Part shown: positions 12,106 through 25,091 of the stretch, one piece after another
How the letters are laid out: the number at the start of each line of letters is the position of its first letter
Numbering within the stretch: the stretch's first letter is position 1
DNA from: Nyssa sinensis
Lineage: Eukaryota; Streptophyta; Magnoliopsida; Cornales; Nyssaceae
Assembly: GCA_008638375.1 (NCBI GenBank)
Contig: CM018033.1
Coordinates: forward strand, 17,574,017 to 17,638,016
Direction of reading: 5' to 3'
DNA: 64,000 bases
The notes under the pieces: model-generated
The model's input: only the letters and a program-made list of their open reading frames with translations
What the model was told of the DNA's origin: nothing
The model's database searches: none
Translations under genes and position numbers: made by a program

Positions 12106-13799
12106 GGGTGGCATAGAGTTGCATGTGTGTGTCACGCATATGGACATTGCATGGCATTGGGGGATAATGAGATTATAGTCTTGAACTGTACACTTGCACA
12201 TGCCACGCCCTTAAATTTGTTGCTAGTCTTAGTATTATGTTATACCAGCTGTTGAGTTGACCCATTCGTGGGACATTATTTTTCATATGAGGCCCCAAGA
12301 ACCTGAGACTTGTGCAAATCTTGAAGGGTGGGAAGAAATGGACATGTTGAAGATTTGGCCCTAAGGGGGTATATTTTTAATGTATGGGCATAAGCCCAAT
12401 TTATTGTGTTTTGGACTTGAACAAATGGTAAACTTTAGGCCTTGGGCCATTTTAAATTGTGTGGGTTGTAACTCAAAAGATTGCATGATATTTATGGTTT
12501 AAATGTGTACTAAATGGATATGTTAGAAATAGTGGATGTGTGCTTAATTTGATGGATTTGTGGCCACCGGGTGAGGGTGGGATTGTTCATGAATTTATAC
12601 TTATGGATGTTGTGAAAATTAGGTGGGAAAACACTTAGAAAAACAAAGGAAGCTATGTCCAAATTTTGGTAAAATTGAAGTGGGAAATAAAGTGTGTAAA
12701 ACACTTTGTAACTAAGTGAGATAAATGCCTAAAATGAGAGTTTAGAAACTAGGGAAAAATGGGCTAAAAATGGGTGCAAAGTGGCTTGAAAGACTTGGGA
12801 AAAATTTGGGAAAATGGTTAAAAATTTGGGGTTAAATAGCTTGAAGAATTAGAAGGAATGTCAAACGGCATACGACATGCCTTAATTTCAATTCTACAAA
12901 ATCATTTCGGCAGATCAGCCCACTTCGTGGGACTATAACTTTTTGATCCTTTTGAATTAATTAAAGTGCCTTACATTTCTAGATAGGTCTATCTCTTAGC
13001 TTTCTTTTTATATATCATGGACATTGAAAACTTTTAAAATGACAAAGTTATATTGATTTTGCTTCAAGTGTGCAACATCTGACCTATGGGTAGTGTTTTC
13101 ATTATAACTTGCGTTATACATGGACTTTGTGAGTGATTTAAAATGGTATAGAAACTAAACTCAATAAGAAAGATTTTGGCACAGATTTCATTTCATTTGG
13201 ATTTGTAGATTGAGAGAAAAATTAATTTGAATTAAGGGGTTCGGAGCAGCATTTTTCCGAAGTGGAAATTTTGCTCCAGAAGGTTACTGTTAACTTTTAG
13301 CTATTGGTTTCTCACGTTACTATTCATCCAAAATTAATTTTTTTTTTCTTTCAAACTTTCTGATTTTTGTGTAAATTCATTTTAAATCTGAATTGAGTGA
13401 TTCAAAAGTCTAAACTGATTGTCTCGACGAGTACTTTTGTTTAAGAATAATTACACTTTGAGACTCCAAATATGTTTGGGTGAAATTGACCACGAAAGGT
13501 ATAAAGGCTTAAACAAAGTTTTTAGAATGTATTCAAATGATTCTCAAATTTTTTTTGGTTGGTTAATGACCTTAGAGTATGGAATAATGAATTTTTCTAC
13601 TGAGAATTAAAAGATGTTTTAAATTTATTTATTCATTTTTTTTAGTTAATAAATTCATTTCACTCACTCCTCGGGTTTATGAAAATTTGGGGTGTGACAA
13701 CCGATTTCTTCTAGTTCAGGCCAGTTTGATGTGGTTCCAAAGTAAAAATGATCCTAATAATATACTGAACCGGTTGGTCCGATTCTGATAACTATGCAT

Positions 13800-15400
13800 G
13801 TTCGGACCAAGGGGTCCAATATTGTAATTGGCTAATCCGATTTGAAAAAACGTGCCTTCGATATCTACTCCAAGACGGTTCAAGCTTCATTGCCATGGAT
13901 ATCTACTGACCGACTTGGTCCATGAAGGGTAAATTAGGTAATTCAGACTTTTGTTTTGATTTGGATCTCACACACTCACATATTGCATGCATTGCATATA
14001 GTATACATTATATCATCGTGTGTATAGGTGTCTTGTGATTGTGAAATTTTTTTTCAAAAATGCCTATTTCAAAATACTTAGGAAAATTGAGTTCACAAGA
14101 CAAGCGGAGGATGAGCAACTCTCAATTGCTTGTTCGAACGACCATTGGCTCATTCGAACGAAGAACAGAAGGCTCATTTTTGCTTGTTCATATTCATTCG
14201 ATAGAACTGCATCAAACGAAGGACTACAACCTTCACATTTGTTCATTTGACGTTCGTTCCTTGGTCGTTTGAATGAATAGCTACTCGTTCGAACGATTAA
14301 TGATTCATTCGAACGAAAACTATGCAAAAATAAAAAATTTTCTATTTTTAAGCTTTTTTGAGATCCAATCTCATTGTTATAAAATTATAAAAATTTAGTT
14401 TCTATTCAGTAAGAACAGAGTGAGTGAGAGTTCAAATTGTGAAAGCTATACACTTAAGATATCTTAGAGTTTTCGTGACTAAACATTCATACTTGTATAT
14501 CATTCACATATCTACTCTTATCATTCATTGATTTTGATCACATCATTTGATCTAAGTCAATTCAAAGGGCCTCAATTCCATTCCAATTCATCATTGAAGA
14601 GTTTGGAGTTCAACCTTGAGGATTCATTATTGAGCGGTCAGAGGAGTCCGAGGTTGCGAGGATTTGCAATTGTGAAGTGGCTCGATCGGAGCATTCCAAG
14701 ACCATGAGGAAGGTCTGATTATATGAAGATTTTGACTATGAGAAGCTTGTGGATTCAAAGGAGATTGAAGACGTGAATGGGTGGAATGGAGCTTGAGTTA
14801 CAAAGTTCGGTTCTTCATTACATTGTAATTCAATCTCAATCATAGTGGAACTCTTCCCTGAGCATGGCCGGCACTAGAGTTTTCACTGCGGATAGTTTTC
14901 CTTGGTGGTTTCTCCATCATCACTTCGGTTTTCAATTTCTCTTATTTTTCATACGTTATAATTTCCAATTTGGCTTAAATTGAATACTTCTACTAAATTG
15001 AAATTTAGGTTTTCATGAATTGTGAAATTTGATCATCCATTAAGTAATTGAAAATCTTAATTGTGAAATTGGAATTGTTAATTGAATTGTGGAATTAAAA
15101 ATTAATCACTTAATCTAGTATCTACTTGAATTGTGAATTAGACATTGTAATTGGCTTAATGGATCAATTAGGCTTGTGTTGATGGTATGTTTGTCAAACA
15201 CTACAAATTGGATGGGTTGTGTTTTTGATTGAACTGTATACAATTGTTGAATATTGATGGAATTTTCAATTCACATATTTTGACATTTTAGTAGTTGTTA
15301 GTGTTATGGTTGAATAATTAAAAGAATCATAAAAGTTAGTACAAACCTATTCAAACCCCCCTCCCTTCTAAGTTAGTTTCACACCATGGGACCAACTAAC
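13800..15400. repeat. Copia LTR-like block, orientation unresolved
   Basis: The right boundary is clear: at 15400 the minus strand reads TGTTAGTTGGTCCCATGG immediately after the end of the copia-B pol, as expected of a 3' LTR start. However, 14380-14420 has a plus-strand TATA-like stretch, and 14600-14960 reads like a plus-strand leader. The left boundary is not visible. It contains paired TTCGAA palindromes at 14132-14313. Confidence 0.5.
14132..14313. promoter_or_regulatory. Four TTCGAA palindromes in two evenly spaced pairs
   Basis: TTCGAA within a CGTTCGAACGA-like context occurs at 14132, 14153, 14288 and 14308, so the members of each pair are 21 and 20 bp apart, about two helical turns. 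Degenerate copies lie between. A protein-binding role is inferred only from the spacing and palindromy. Confidence 0.4.
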
Positions 15401-15419
15401 AATCTCTAAGGATCAAATC

Positions 15420-18400
15420 AAATGGTACAAACACCAATCAAGTCCAAAGAATGTTTGAACTTGAGTAGCAGAATAGGCGTAGTCATCATATCTATTGGAT
15501 TTTCTATTGTGGGAACCGTCTTGATTGTAATGTCACCTTATAACATAACATCGTGGAAAAAATGATATTTGACGTTTATGTGTTTGGTCCTTTCATGACC
15601 CATTTTATTTTTGCTCACATGTATAGCACTCCGGCTATCACAAAATACAACAGTAACATCCTTCTGTAAACCTAAGTCACTAACCAAACCTCTCAACCAA
15701 AATGCCTCATTCACTACTTTTGCTGCCACAATGTACTTTGTTTCTATTGTTGACAAAGCAACTATCGAGTGTAGAGTAGTTTTCCAACTAATCGCACAAC
15801 CAACAAATGTGAAGACATAACCTGTTAGAAATCTCTTCTTATCCAAATCACCAGCATAATCTGAATCAATATAACTAACTATGCTATAACCAAAGCCACA
15901 AGCACTATAAAAAACTAAGCCAATATTCCCTCTCAAATATCGAAGTATCCATTTCACTGCCTGCAAATGAACGTTGCTAAGGTTAGCCATATATCGATTG
16001 ACAATACTAACTGCTTGTGAAATATCTAGATGTGTGTAAACTATAACATACATGATGCTACCAAGTGCACTAGAATAAGGAACACTTAACATATATTGTT
16101 CATTTTCCTCACTTGGGGAGACAACGTTCCAGAAAGCCTAAAATGAAAGGCAAGTGGAGTACTCACTGGTATGGAACTCTGCATAGAAAAATGCTCAAGC
16201 ACCTCCTTTATGTACTTCTACTGTGATAAGTAAAAATTTCCATGTTTCTTGTCCCTATGAATCTTTATACCCAAAATCTTCTTTGCAGCACCCAAATCTT
16301 TTATCTCAAACTCATTACTCAGTTGGGACTTTAAACCATCAATCTCTGACATGCTTTTGGTAGCTATAAGCATGTCATCTACATAGAGTAACAAGTAAAC
16401 AAAAGAACCATCTGACAATTATCTGTGATACACAAAATTATCAAAATTACTCCTCGAGTAACCACTGCCCACTATAAAGGTGTCAAACCGCTTGTATCAC
16501 TGCCTTGGAGATTGCTTTAAGCTATACAATGACTTTTTCAACTTGCAAACACGATCTTTTTTTACCTTGCATAACAAAACCCTCTGATTGTTTCATGTAG
16601 ATAGTTTCCTCAAGCTCACCATGTAAAAATGATGTCATGACAGCAAGCTACTTAAGCTCTAGGTCAAACAATGCAACCAAGCAAGCAACACATGAATACA
16701 GCTGCTTCACAACGGGTGAGAAAAATTTGTTGAAATCCACACCTTCTTTCTAACTGTAGCCCTTTGTAACCAAGTGTGCCTTGTATTTAGCATTTTCAAC
16801 GCTTCCTATTTGAAACCAATAGTCTTCAAGCCCTTACGTAATTTCACCAAATCCTATGTTTGGTTCTTGTGAAGAAATTCAACCTCTTCATTCATGGCCA
16901 CAATCCACTAAGCAGACTCATTACCTGTGATAACTTCTAAATAGGTGGAAGGCTCTTGAATTGTAATATCCTCTGTCATGGTAAGTGCATACGCAACCAA
17001 ATCTTCATACCCAAATCTCTAACGTAGCCTAATCTGTCTCATTTCTCTACTAGTAGCAATGTTATATTACTGTTGTTCTTCTACACCAGAGTTTGAGAAA
17101 GAACTCTGTGTAGAAATAATGGGTTGAAGTTGAATGCCCTCTTGCACTCTCTAAAGCTCCAACCTATAGCTCCACCTCATTTCTATAACTCTATCTATTC
17201 CTTGAAACATCACTTAACTCATTTCTCGGGTAAAACACAATGGATTCATCAAAAGTAATATCCCCACTGATAACTAAGTTGGGTGACTTAGGATCAGTAC
17301 ACCGCAATCTATATGTTTTGACCCCTTGTGCATATCTAATGAATATGCATTTCTTGGCCCTAGGCTCAAGCTTACCGTTATTCATATGATAATAAGCAGG
17401 ATAACCAAATACTTTCAAATTTGAATAATTAGCAAAAGTACCAGACCATACCTCGTCAGGAGTTTTAGTTTCAATAGTAGTGCTAGGAGAACGATTCACC
17501 AAATAGTAAGTTGTATTGATGAACTAAGCCCAAAAATGCCTTAGACAACCTAACATTTGAGAGCATACAAGGAGCTCTCTCCATAAGAGTTCTGTTAATC
17601 CGTTCTACACCTCCATTTTGTTGGGGAGTGCCACGCATCTAGCAATTCCCTCATTTTGATAAAACTTATTAAACTCTTCATCACAGAATTCATTTTATTG
17701 TCGGTTCTAAGCTGCTTGACATGTTTTCCTATTTGCTTATTAATCAAGACGTTTTATTGCTTAAATGTAACAAATGCCTCATTCTTGTGCTTCAAAAAAT
17801 ACACCCAAATTTCCTTAAATAATCATCCATGAAAGTTAAAAGATACCGAGTACCACCATGGGATGTGTTGGTTGTTGGACCCTAAAGATCCGAATGGATG
17901 TAGTTAACTATACCTTTGGTTTTGTGAATAGCGGTACTGAACTTCACACTTTTTAATTTTTCGAAGACATAATGCTCACAAAATTCAAGCTTTCCTGTAG
18001 GTTATCCACAAAGCTAACCTTGCTTGCTCAAAATTGTCAAACCCTTTTCACTCATGTGACCCAATTACGTATACCACAAATGGGTGCTATTTGAATTTGG
18101 ACCAACTGAAGATGAAGATCAAACACCTGTAGAACCTACAATTGTACTGCCCTGAAGAATGTAAAAGCCATTATCTTTGTTACCTTACATCACAACCAAA
18201 GATTCCTTGCAAACTTTTATAACTCCAACTTGAGCGGATAACTTGCAACCATTGAAATCCAAACTACCTAAAGAAATCAGATTTTTCTTCAAGTTCGGTA
18301 TATGTCATACATCTGTCAAAGTCCTCAAAATTTTGTCATGCAACCGAATTCGAACTATACCAATCCAAACTGTCTTGCAGACCATGTTGTTTCCCATTAA

Positions 18401-18930
18401 GATTGAACCACCATTGATTGCATCATAGATAGTGAACCAATTCTAATTAGGGATCATATGATAGGAGCAACCTGAATCAAGAATTCATGCCTTTTTAGAG
18501 TGATTATCATAAACAGTAACTGAAAGGACATTATTTGCAACCTCAATTGTTTCTTCTATAACACTGGCGATATTAGTAGAATATTTATTCTTCCCCCCCT
18601 ATTCTTTAAGCTTAGGACACTCGGTTTTATAGTGCCCAAACTTGTGACAATAGTAATTTTCAATCTTAGTCTTGAGTGTTCTAAACTATGATCAACCTCT
18701 AAATCCACCTTGGCCTCGACCTCGGCATTGGCCTTAACCATTATCACTATTAGAGCCCCTCTCATTAGGTCGACCTCTATTGTTGGAGGAATCCGAACAA
18801 CCCTTTACAAACAAACCCTCAACTTGTAAATTATCACTACCTTTCCAATTTAACTTAGTCCTTACCTTGTTTGAGCTTAAAGATGTCTTAATATCTACCA
18901 AAGAGGTGGTATCCCTTCCTTAAACATGGC
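15420..18930 (-). pseudogene. Decayed Ty1/copia gag-pol (copia-B), minus strand
   Basis: Read on the minus strand from 18930 down: gag zinc knuckle ending HYKTECPKLKE (about 18600); protease ILDSGCSYHMI; GAG-pre-integrase with LGHMSEKGLTILSKQG (about 18050); integrase core, including TPQQNGGVERINRTLMERA (about 17600); post-integrase VFGYPAYYHMNNGKLEPRA (17191-17502); reverse transcriptase LLYVDDMLIATKSM (16218-16418); RNase H from 16092 with YSALGSIMYVIVYTHLD and SYIDSDYAGDLDKK. The end of pol reads LDLIGV near 15430. Numerous stops break it, and gag is truncated at about 18930, where a gypsy LTR fragment begins. Confidence 0.88.
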
Positions 18931-20529
18931 ATAAAATACTCACCTGAAGTTCAAAAAGCTTATACCCAAAATTCTTCCTTTAGTGGAAGGTCCCTATAAC
19001 ATAATTGAAGATCTTATTACATACTTTTTTAAAGTATTACCTAATTTAATAGTTAACTTAGAGCTCTTTCTATTCCAATTATAATCTTCTAGTAGTTTCA
19101 TTAAGTCTTAAGGACGTATTGGTCACTTTTCAACTTATTATCGGGACTTATTTTCCTTAAAAGGAAGTCACCGTTAGGTATGGAGTGTCGAAGATAATCG
19201 GTTTAGGCTTTTTCAGATCTTAATTTTCATATTTATAACTTATATTAAGCTTAGGGGCATTTTCATAATTTTACACTTTTACGTGTCATATTTTTCAGTG
19301 CTTCGTATGATTAAAATGGACTCTACCGTTGAATTCGGACTGTTAAAGAAAGTTAGAATAGACCCTCTCTGACATTTAACTACATTTGGTGTTACTAAGG
19401 GCATGTTGGTAATTTTTTTATTTCACATGTTTATACTTTCAGGACTTCGTTTCCTAAAATAGACCTCACCATTGGGTCTAGAATGCCCAAAAATGTTAAG
19501 GTATTTATTTTCATAGTCAATGGCGTTCAATTAATAGTTTAATTAATCATTTAAGACACAATTAGAATTATCCCATTTTTCCATTCATTTTTTTCTTGGT
19601 CTAATTTCATAAATCGGACTCTGTCGTTGAGTCTAAAACACCCAAAAACATTAGGTTAGGCTCTTCTTGCATTTTAATCGACCTTCGTTGGGCCTATTTT
19701 TAGCTCAAGGGAATTTTAGTAATTTTTTTAAATTTAAAAATAATTTTTAATTATTTTTTTGGGTAGATCCATAATTAACAAAAAGTTTAAGGGTTAAAAA
19801 TGTAATTTCGAAAAAAGGTTCAGCAAAGTCGTCTGGCCTAGTTCAGAGTCAACTGAACAAGTTCAAAAGGGTCAAAACCTAATCGGTTCAGTTGGCTCAT
19901 TACGTCATGCTGATGTCAGCATGACGACAGGCCTAAAAAAAACACCATTTTGTTAGCCCTTAGATTCATTTTTAATGCGAGTCAACCCAGACCTATTTCC
20001 GACCAACCAATCAAAGTTTTGGCATTGGTTTTATGGATTGAAATGAGCTGGAAAGCTCGATTGGACTCTCGTGGCTTCTCTAAATAACCCTTCAATTTAT
20101 GCTCATTTCTTTATGAAAATCAGTGGGGTTTGGCTTGTTGAGACCGTATCATCATGCAGTTTCATATCCCATTCACAAAATTGAGGTTGAAGTTCAAATA
20201 GTGAAATTGATTTGGGTGTCCGTAACTTGTAACTCTGTTTTCCTCTCTCATCTTGGGTCCATGTAATGTGATATTTATGGATTTTAAGCCCTTATAACAT
20301 CTAGTTCATGCCCCAATCTATCAAACCTCATTTTGTTTCAGTCAATACAAACCTGCTCCTTGAGGTACATCAATGGCGGTCTCTTTGCATATGTAAGTTC
20401 CAGGCCCCTTTGGGCCCATTTTAAACGTCAAATTCTATCAAAATAAACACAGAAACTGACTGAGACTAAAAGTAGTTGAAACCATACCTGTTTTGAGCCT
20501 CAACTTAATTTTTTCTCTTCTGTTACTCC

Positions 20530-20581
<52 letters not shown>

Positions 20582-20953
20582 ACAGGTCTCTTTTTCAGGT
20601 TGTTGCAATCCTTTAGCTCCTCATCTTTTCTCCCTTTCAATAGTCATGCATGTAGATTTGGCTTTCCCCCCTTCTTCTGTCTTTCTTTTTCTTCTCTTTC
20701 TCTCTCTAGATTTCTCCCTCTTTAACCGAGCCACTTCTGATGGTTTAAAGTACACAAGCCACTTCTAATGGCTTGAAGTACACAGCAATTGCACACACAC
20801 AAGTCTGGCTGTTTAAGGGCACACTTAATGCCTAATTTTTTACATCATGAGGGATTGTCCATGAAATCCTATTGGGTAGTGGTGTGGTCCACTAAGATGA
20901 TGACACCTCACTTTTGTATGGCATTTTTCCAAAAGTCTCACTCTAAGCACTTT
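18931..20953 (-). repeat. Truncated gypsy (Tekay-like) LTR fragment
   Basis: From 19100 to 19800 it repeats the phrase pattern of the other minus-strand LTRs here: GGTTTAGGCTTT, TTTTACACTTTTACGTGTCA, GGACTCTGTCGTTGAGTC and GGGAATTTTAGTAATTTTTT. It lacks the LTR 3' end and starts right at the splice-donor-like motif (ACTCACCTGAAG on the plus strand, 18940). The part from about 20780 to 20953 is not clearly LTR. A solo LTR is inserted at 20954. Confidence 0.6.
20530..20580. repeat. (TC)n microsatellite
   Basis: About 50 bp of nearly pure TC on the plus strand, i.e. (AG)n in the sense of the minus-strand LTR. The position matches the leader (AG)n tracts of the LTRs at 11168 and 27339. Confidence 0.9.
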
Positions 20954-23900
20954 TGTCACGACCCGAAACCCACCCTATGCGGATCTCGCATCGCGACCGC
21001 CACCCTCAGGCCCGGGGACCTTAAGGCAAAGGCTCGCATAAGTAGCGGTATCGAATAGATGTGCGACATGTGATTGCGGAAGCGTGAAATTTTTTTTTTT
21101 TTTCTTTTCTTATTTTTAAATTACGCACATCCGTTCGGTACTGCCGCTCTTTACATAGCATACATGATTTACCATTTAGAGTATAACTAAAAGCTTAAAG
21201 ACTTTATAAACAATACATGTTTGATTGCCCCGTGGGGCTTATACATAACAGGGTACCACTTTACTAATACAAGATTTCATACTTAATGTTCGTAGTGCTA
21301 GACAAAAACTAATTGAACATAACTTCCAAAAATGGCAGATTCTTCATCATCATCTTCTAATCCAAACTGCCCTTAATCACCTGAAAGGGGGATCCGAACA
21401 AAGTCCGGGTAAGCTAATCTAAGCTTGTGAGCAATTTCAGTATTCGTCATAGGGTTTCAATTAGCAGTGGTTTTTAGTACATAAGAGTTTGTAAAACATT
21501 CACTGCCAATTGCTCGTATGCTTGAACATAGAACATATGCATTTCTTTAAAGCAGATAGCTTTGAAACATTTAAAGTATTCAAGTTAAACTCGTACTTAG
21601 TTAAATAGAGTATATAACTCGAAACATATGCATTTCATAACACAGATAGCTTTGAAACATTTAAAGTAAACAAGCTATACTTATACATATGAACTTCAAA
21701 ACATATAGCATAACATATATTTCTTAAATAGAGTATATAAACTCAAACATATGCATAGTGAAAATGAGGGTAAAAACCTGCTTCCATTTTCAAACTCATT
21801 TGTCATCTTATCTCTTTTATTAGTGGAATCCGTTTCGAACCAGACTCCCATTTTGCTTATAAGTGAAGATATTTTATTGCTTGGGGGTTTAGATCCTGCT
21901 ACCGGGAATTTCACATGACAGGTCAAATGAGTTCCGTAGAAACCCAAAATCCTAACTATGTGGCTTTTTGACAGGTCAAGTGAGTTCCGAAGAAACCCAA
22001 ATAGATATTTAAAATACATTTAACATATGAGTATGTCAAATAGATATTTCTCGTGAGTACTTTAAAACATAACGTTCATAACTTCATGATAAACATTCGT
22101 ATACTTGAAGTAGGCAAACTCAGAATATTTAACAAGATTTGTATTTTAACTTAGACATGCTGAAAACACATTTTTAAGAAAACTGTAAAGAAAACATTTA
22201 CTAAGCATGTCACAATAGGGTTTATAAGAACAGAAATAATTTAAAACTGAAATCATGTAATATACTGAATTTGGAATTCAAATACTTCGTATCTTTTGAA
22301 CTTAAAATCTTTTCAAATCCATGGAGTCAAATCTCCACTTCAAATACAGGGTTACTCACCTTGGTCCTTTAGGGTTAGTGCTAATAATGCGCTTTCCCAC
22401 TTTCCTTGTAGTTCCTAAGAACAATTCATAAACATCTCATCAACTTCACATTCATTGTAATATCATCTCGATATTCTTTAACTTATGCTTAAATCGTATT
22501 AGATCCTAAAACGATTTCATAATTTCATATGTACTTAACTTAACTCGTACTCTTAACTTATGACACAATTTAATGTGTTAGGAATTGAATTCATTTCAAT
22601 TTATACTCTTCTGGTAGCTCCATTAACTTTAAATTAAATTTATTTATTTCACATGTTCACGTGTCGGGTCTTTTCGTAATTCATTTCCTCGTATATGCCT
22701 TATATTAGTACTTTGGCGTTACTTTAATTTATAGTCATCTGACAGATGGTAGTCATCAAGTTTTATGTCTTTTTATTTTTGACATCTCTTTTGGTCAAAT
22801 AGACTCTACCATTTGAGTCTGGAGCGTCGAAGAAAGTCAGTTTAGGCTTTCCTAAAAGTTAATTTGGACTTTTGTATGCAAAAGGAAAAAATGGTCATTT
22901 ATCGTTTTACGTGTCACATTTTTTCGTACTTCGTTTCGTAATTTGGATCTCACCATTGGACTCAGAAGGTTCGAGATAGTAAGAATACACTAATAATTTG
23001 TTTATTTTGAACAAGGGGTATTTTGGTCATTTACCCCTTTACGTGTCATATTTTTTGGGGTCCCGTCTCATAAAACGGACTTCGCCATTGATCTTAGAAT
23101 ATTCAAAATAGTTAAAATTTACTATTCATATGTTCAATTTGGATTTCATTTGCTCTATTTATGACCTAGGGGCAAAATAGTAATTTAACTTTATTTATTA
23201 AATAATTATTTAATTATTTTTCCAGGGGTCTAATTGCATAAAATTTCCCTCAGTTGGGCCACAGTAGAATTTCTTAGAAATTCTGGGGTCAATCCGTAAA
23301 TAACAAAAGCTTTGGTTTATTTAATTTTACATAACTTAGAAAACCAGCGGGTTTAGGTCACACATAAGTGAACCGGTCCGGTCCGTTTGTAAACCAACCG
23401 GTTTAGCCGGTTTAACACGTAATGCTGACGTCATGATGATGTCAGCCCTAATGTTTTAAATTTAAAAATAAAACGTTGCCGTTTATACAACCCTGTGACC
23501 TGTTGGATCCGGACTTAACCCAGACCCGTAACCGACCCGTTTGCCGGACCTGAACAGTGTCATCTTCCCCACGAAGTCGACACTTTTCACACGGAACCCT
23601 AATTTCTTCCAGTCAAATTTCGTAGCATATCTCGACTCTATTTCTTCTGTTTTCTTTTCCAAATATCTCCAAGGACCCTAAGGCATGTTTTTGCATCGAT
23701 TTAGAGCTTCGAATTTATCTCAGAGGCTCGGTTTAAGTCGCGATAACCAGACCTGTAAACCCACGGTTTATGCTCATTTCTTGATTATTTTTCATGGGGT
23801 TGGGCTTATTTTGTTCCTTAGTTAAAGGGGTTTTATTCCCCATTCTCAAATGTCCGTTTAACACTGAGTTTAGAGGATGGGGTTTCAAACCCGTAGCCTG

Positions 23901-24531
23901 CAACTCGATATTTGGAGGGCTTTTCTGGAGCTTTTTGATCGCGGTCCTATGTTTTTAACATGCTTGTAGGATCTAGTTTTTGTCTCAATAAACCAAACAA
24001 GGTCTGGTTGTGATGGAGTCAGACCTGCTGTAAGCAAGGTCTTCAATGGCTGTCACTTCTAGGTTGGATGTTTTTAACTGTTTTTAAGCTTAGATTTCAT
24101 GCTTAAACGAGTCTAAACATGTTCTACATATCACATATACAAAATGAAAGCTTAAACAGTTTATACATAGGAAAATTCTAGAGAGAGAAAAATGATAGTT
24201 TCATGTATTCTCACCTTTCTCCTTCTGTTTCTCTCCTCTTTTCCCTTTGCTTTCCACCTCTAAGTACCCCAGAACTCTCCCTCTCTCTCTTTCTCTCCTT
24301 TTTGTGTGTTGCAAATGAGGTGTGTATATAAAATGTATTTAAGTGTATATGTATATTTCTCTCACTCCAATATGATTTGCCCCTTCATAACCCCCTCTGA
24401 TTCACCTTTAATTTCACTCCCATACTCCTTTTCAAATTAGGCCTTACCCCCCTTACTTCCTACCATACTTCCCCACCTACTTGATTATAATATACAAATA
24501 TAGGTAACTCCCACCTTATCTCCATGTCTCC

Positions 24532-24577
<46 letters not shown>

Positions 24578-25086
24578 CACACAGCCATCCCATACATATA
24601 TATTTATATTATATTTATTTTATTTTATTTTTCCTATGTCCAAGTATTACATGTATATATATAATTATACATATATAAATACTTACACATACTTGGTCAC
24701 ATAATACACTTTTATGGGTGTATTTTCTATTTATTTTAATTAATAATCAATTTCATAAACTTAATTAATTAATTATTTTATATTAATTAATTATTTTCCT
24801 TAAGTGTAGACATCTTTACACTTATTTTTCATACCTCGAAATGCGTGCCCAAATCTCATACTTGTATCGATGACCGGCGGTTAACGTGAAAACATATACT
24901 TATCACGTAACCAACAGGTTGGTGATTGCAACGAAAGTGATGTACAATCGTCTTGAGTTTTCAGGACTATTACTAAAAGTCCACGCGTCGGGGTCGGAAC
25001 TGACCCCGTTACTCAAGGTCTCAATAACCAATTTATAACCCACGACTCGATGATCCCATATTCAGGTCTCAGGTCGGGGTCTTACA
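20954..25086 (-). mobile_element. Gypsy (Tekay-like) solo LTR with perfect target duplication
   Basis: The plus strand begins TGTCACGACCCGAAACCCACC and ends CGGGGTCTTACA. The 5 bp on either side are identical (ACTTT at 20949-20953 and 25087-25091), which defines a complete 4133-bp solo LTR in minus orientation. Its 3' end is nearly the same as that of the tandem element at 26700-46506. It contains splice-site-like motifs at about 22355 (donor) and 21378 (acceptor) and a (TA)n tract at 24537-24573. No internal domain remains. Confidence 0.93.
24537..24573. repeat. (TA)n microsatellite
   Basis: Uninterrupted TA dinucleotides in the U3 side of the solo LTR. Confidence 0.9.
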
Positions 25087-25091
25087 ACTTT

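Larger units (their letters stand above)
10661..13699 (+). mobile_element. Gypsy-type solo LTR (plus strand)
   Basis: It starts TGTAGAGATCTG, ends GGGGTGTGACA, and is flanked by gccga and accga (5-bp duplication, one mismatch). It has a TATA box at 11099, an (AG)n tract in the inferred leader and a 47-bp tandem repeat. No gag or pol is attached. It differs in sequence from the 26700 LTR but has the same TG...TGACA terminal form. Confidence 0.75.
10206..13798. mobile_element. Short inverted-terminal-repeat element, split by a solo LTR
   Basis: The left end carries CATAGTTATCAGAACCGAACC, and the right end at about 13775-13798 carries its reverse complement with few mismatches (GATTCTGATAACTATG). 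With the solo LTR at 10661-13699 removed, the element is about 550 bp, lacks coding capacity and is rich in CCGGTT/AACCGG motifs. This fits a MITE-like non-autonomous DNA transposon. I could not find a convincing target duplication, so the superfamily is left open. Confidence 0.55.

Noticed and set aside
15611..15820. Plus-strand frame opposite the copia-B RNase H
   Set aside because: Shadow of the minus-strand RNase H coding sequence.
20493..20768. 91-residue frame starting MSLNLIFSLLLLPLSLSLS
   Set aside because: Its signal-peptide look is produced by the (TC)n microsatellite, which reads as Leu-Ser repeats.
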